Below, one piece after another: positions 62,523-64,000 of a stretch of DNA of 64,000 nucleotides. The DNA comes from Hyphomonadaceae bacterium (GTDB taxonomy: Bacteria; Pseudomonadota; Alphaproteobacteria; Rhizobiales; Hyphomicrobiaceae). The stretch lies in NCBI GenBank assembly GCA_019747815.1, contig JAIEQJ010000005.1:62001-126000 (forward strand), in the 5' to 3' direction. The notes under the pieces are model-generated. The model was not told the DNA's origin. It saw only the letters and a program-made list of their open reading frames with translations, and made no database searches. Each line of letters opens with the position of its first letter. Positions within the stretch are counted from its first letter, which is position 1. A program made the position numbers and the translations under genes.

Positions 62523-62547
62523 GCAGGAGCCTGTCTCGGGCTCCTGC
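62523..62547. terminator. Bidirectional terminator hairpin
   Basis: GCAGGAGCC (62523-62531) pairs perfectly with GGCTCCTGC (62539-62547) around a seven-base loop. It lies between the convergent exported-protein gene and the nitronate monooxygenase gene. No T-run of note. Confidence 0.6.
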
Positions 62548-62549
62548 CG

Positions 62550-64000
<1,451 letters not shown>

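Overview
The window is a 64-kb stretch of GC-rich chromosome from an alphaproteobacterium, most likely of the order Hyphomicrobiales (Rhizobiales). The reasons are the cysG / DUF2849 / sulfite reductase / DUF934 gene order, the fumC-DUF4169-RHH trio, a 3-hydroxybutyrate dehydrogenase, many family I and III CoA-transferase genes, and small conserved rhizobial membrane proteins. Genes are densely packed on both strands with many ATGA or TGATG start-stop overlaps. I see no rRNA, tRNA, CRISPR array, transposase, integrase or phage gene, so this looks like stable chromosome.

Layout. (1) 0.2-5.4 kb: a secreted vWA-like DUF1194 protein, then the assimilatory sulfur operon cysG-DUF2849-cysI-DUF934, which makes siroheme and the siroheme/4Fe-4S reductase that uses it. 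Small palindromic elements have entered the ends of the DUF2849 and DUF934 reading frames. (2) 5.6-21.2 kb: an aromatic or heteroaromatic catabolic region. It holds a two-subunit CoA-transferase of the CatIJ type, protocatechuate 3,4-dioxygenase (pcaHG), a DECR2-like SDR, a PEP-mutase/isocitrate-lyase family enzyme, a dihydroxypyridine-hydroxylase-like flavin monooxygenase, a complete branched-chain/aromatic-type ABC importer (livHMGF plus livK), a second intradiol dioxygenase, a luciferase-like flavin oxidoreductase, a cyclase-family hydrolase and a small cupin-like protein. No regulator and no middle-pathway enzymes (pcaBCDF) are present. (3) 21.2-31.4 kb: Xaa-Pro aminopeptidase, a DUF3754 membrane protein, a UvrD/PcrA helicase and a very long AsmA-family protein. 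(4) 31.2-38.2 kb: fumC with two small conserved genes, two divergent methyltransferases (one with protein-arginine-methyltransferase hallmarks), RidA, 3-hydroxybutyrate dehydrogenase, and several small proteins.

(5) 38.4-49.6 kb: a YbjQ protein coupled to a 611-residue membrane protein of unknown role, a sodium:solute symporter, a HAD phosphatase / class III aminotransferase / esterase group, a DUF2147 protein, and a DevCAB-type ABC exporter. (6) 49.7-56.4 kb: a metal and envelope block with a CTSC thioredoxin-like protein, the NicO / DUF1007 pair, a ZnuA-type zinc-binding protein without ZnuBC, a two-component system, an isoprenylcysteine-methyltransferase-family membrane protein and a Spy/CpxP-like sensor. 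(7) 56.5-64 kb: a family III CoA-transferase, release factor 3, Tex, a small exported protein, a nitronate monooxygenase and the start of an enoyl-CoA hydratase.

The most interesting leads are the aromatic gene region, whose full substrate cannot be assigned; the in-frame palindromic elements; the bacterial PRMT-like methyltransferase; and the YbjQ/611-aa pair. Functions are from reading translations and remembered family motifs; no database search was run.
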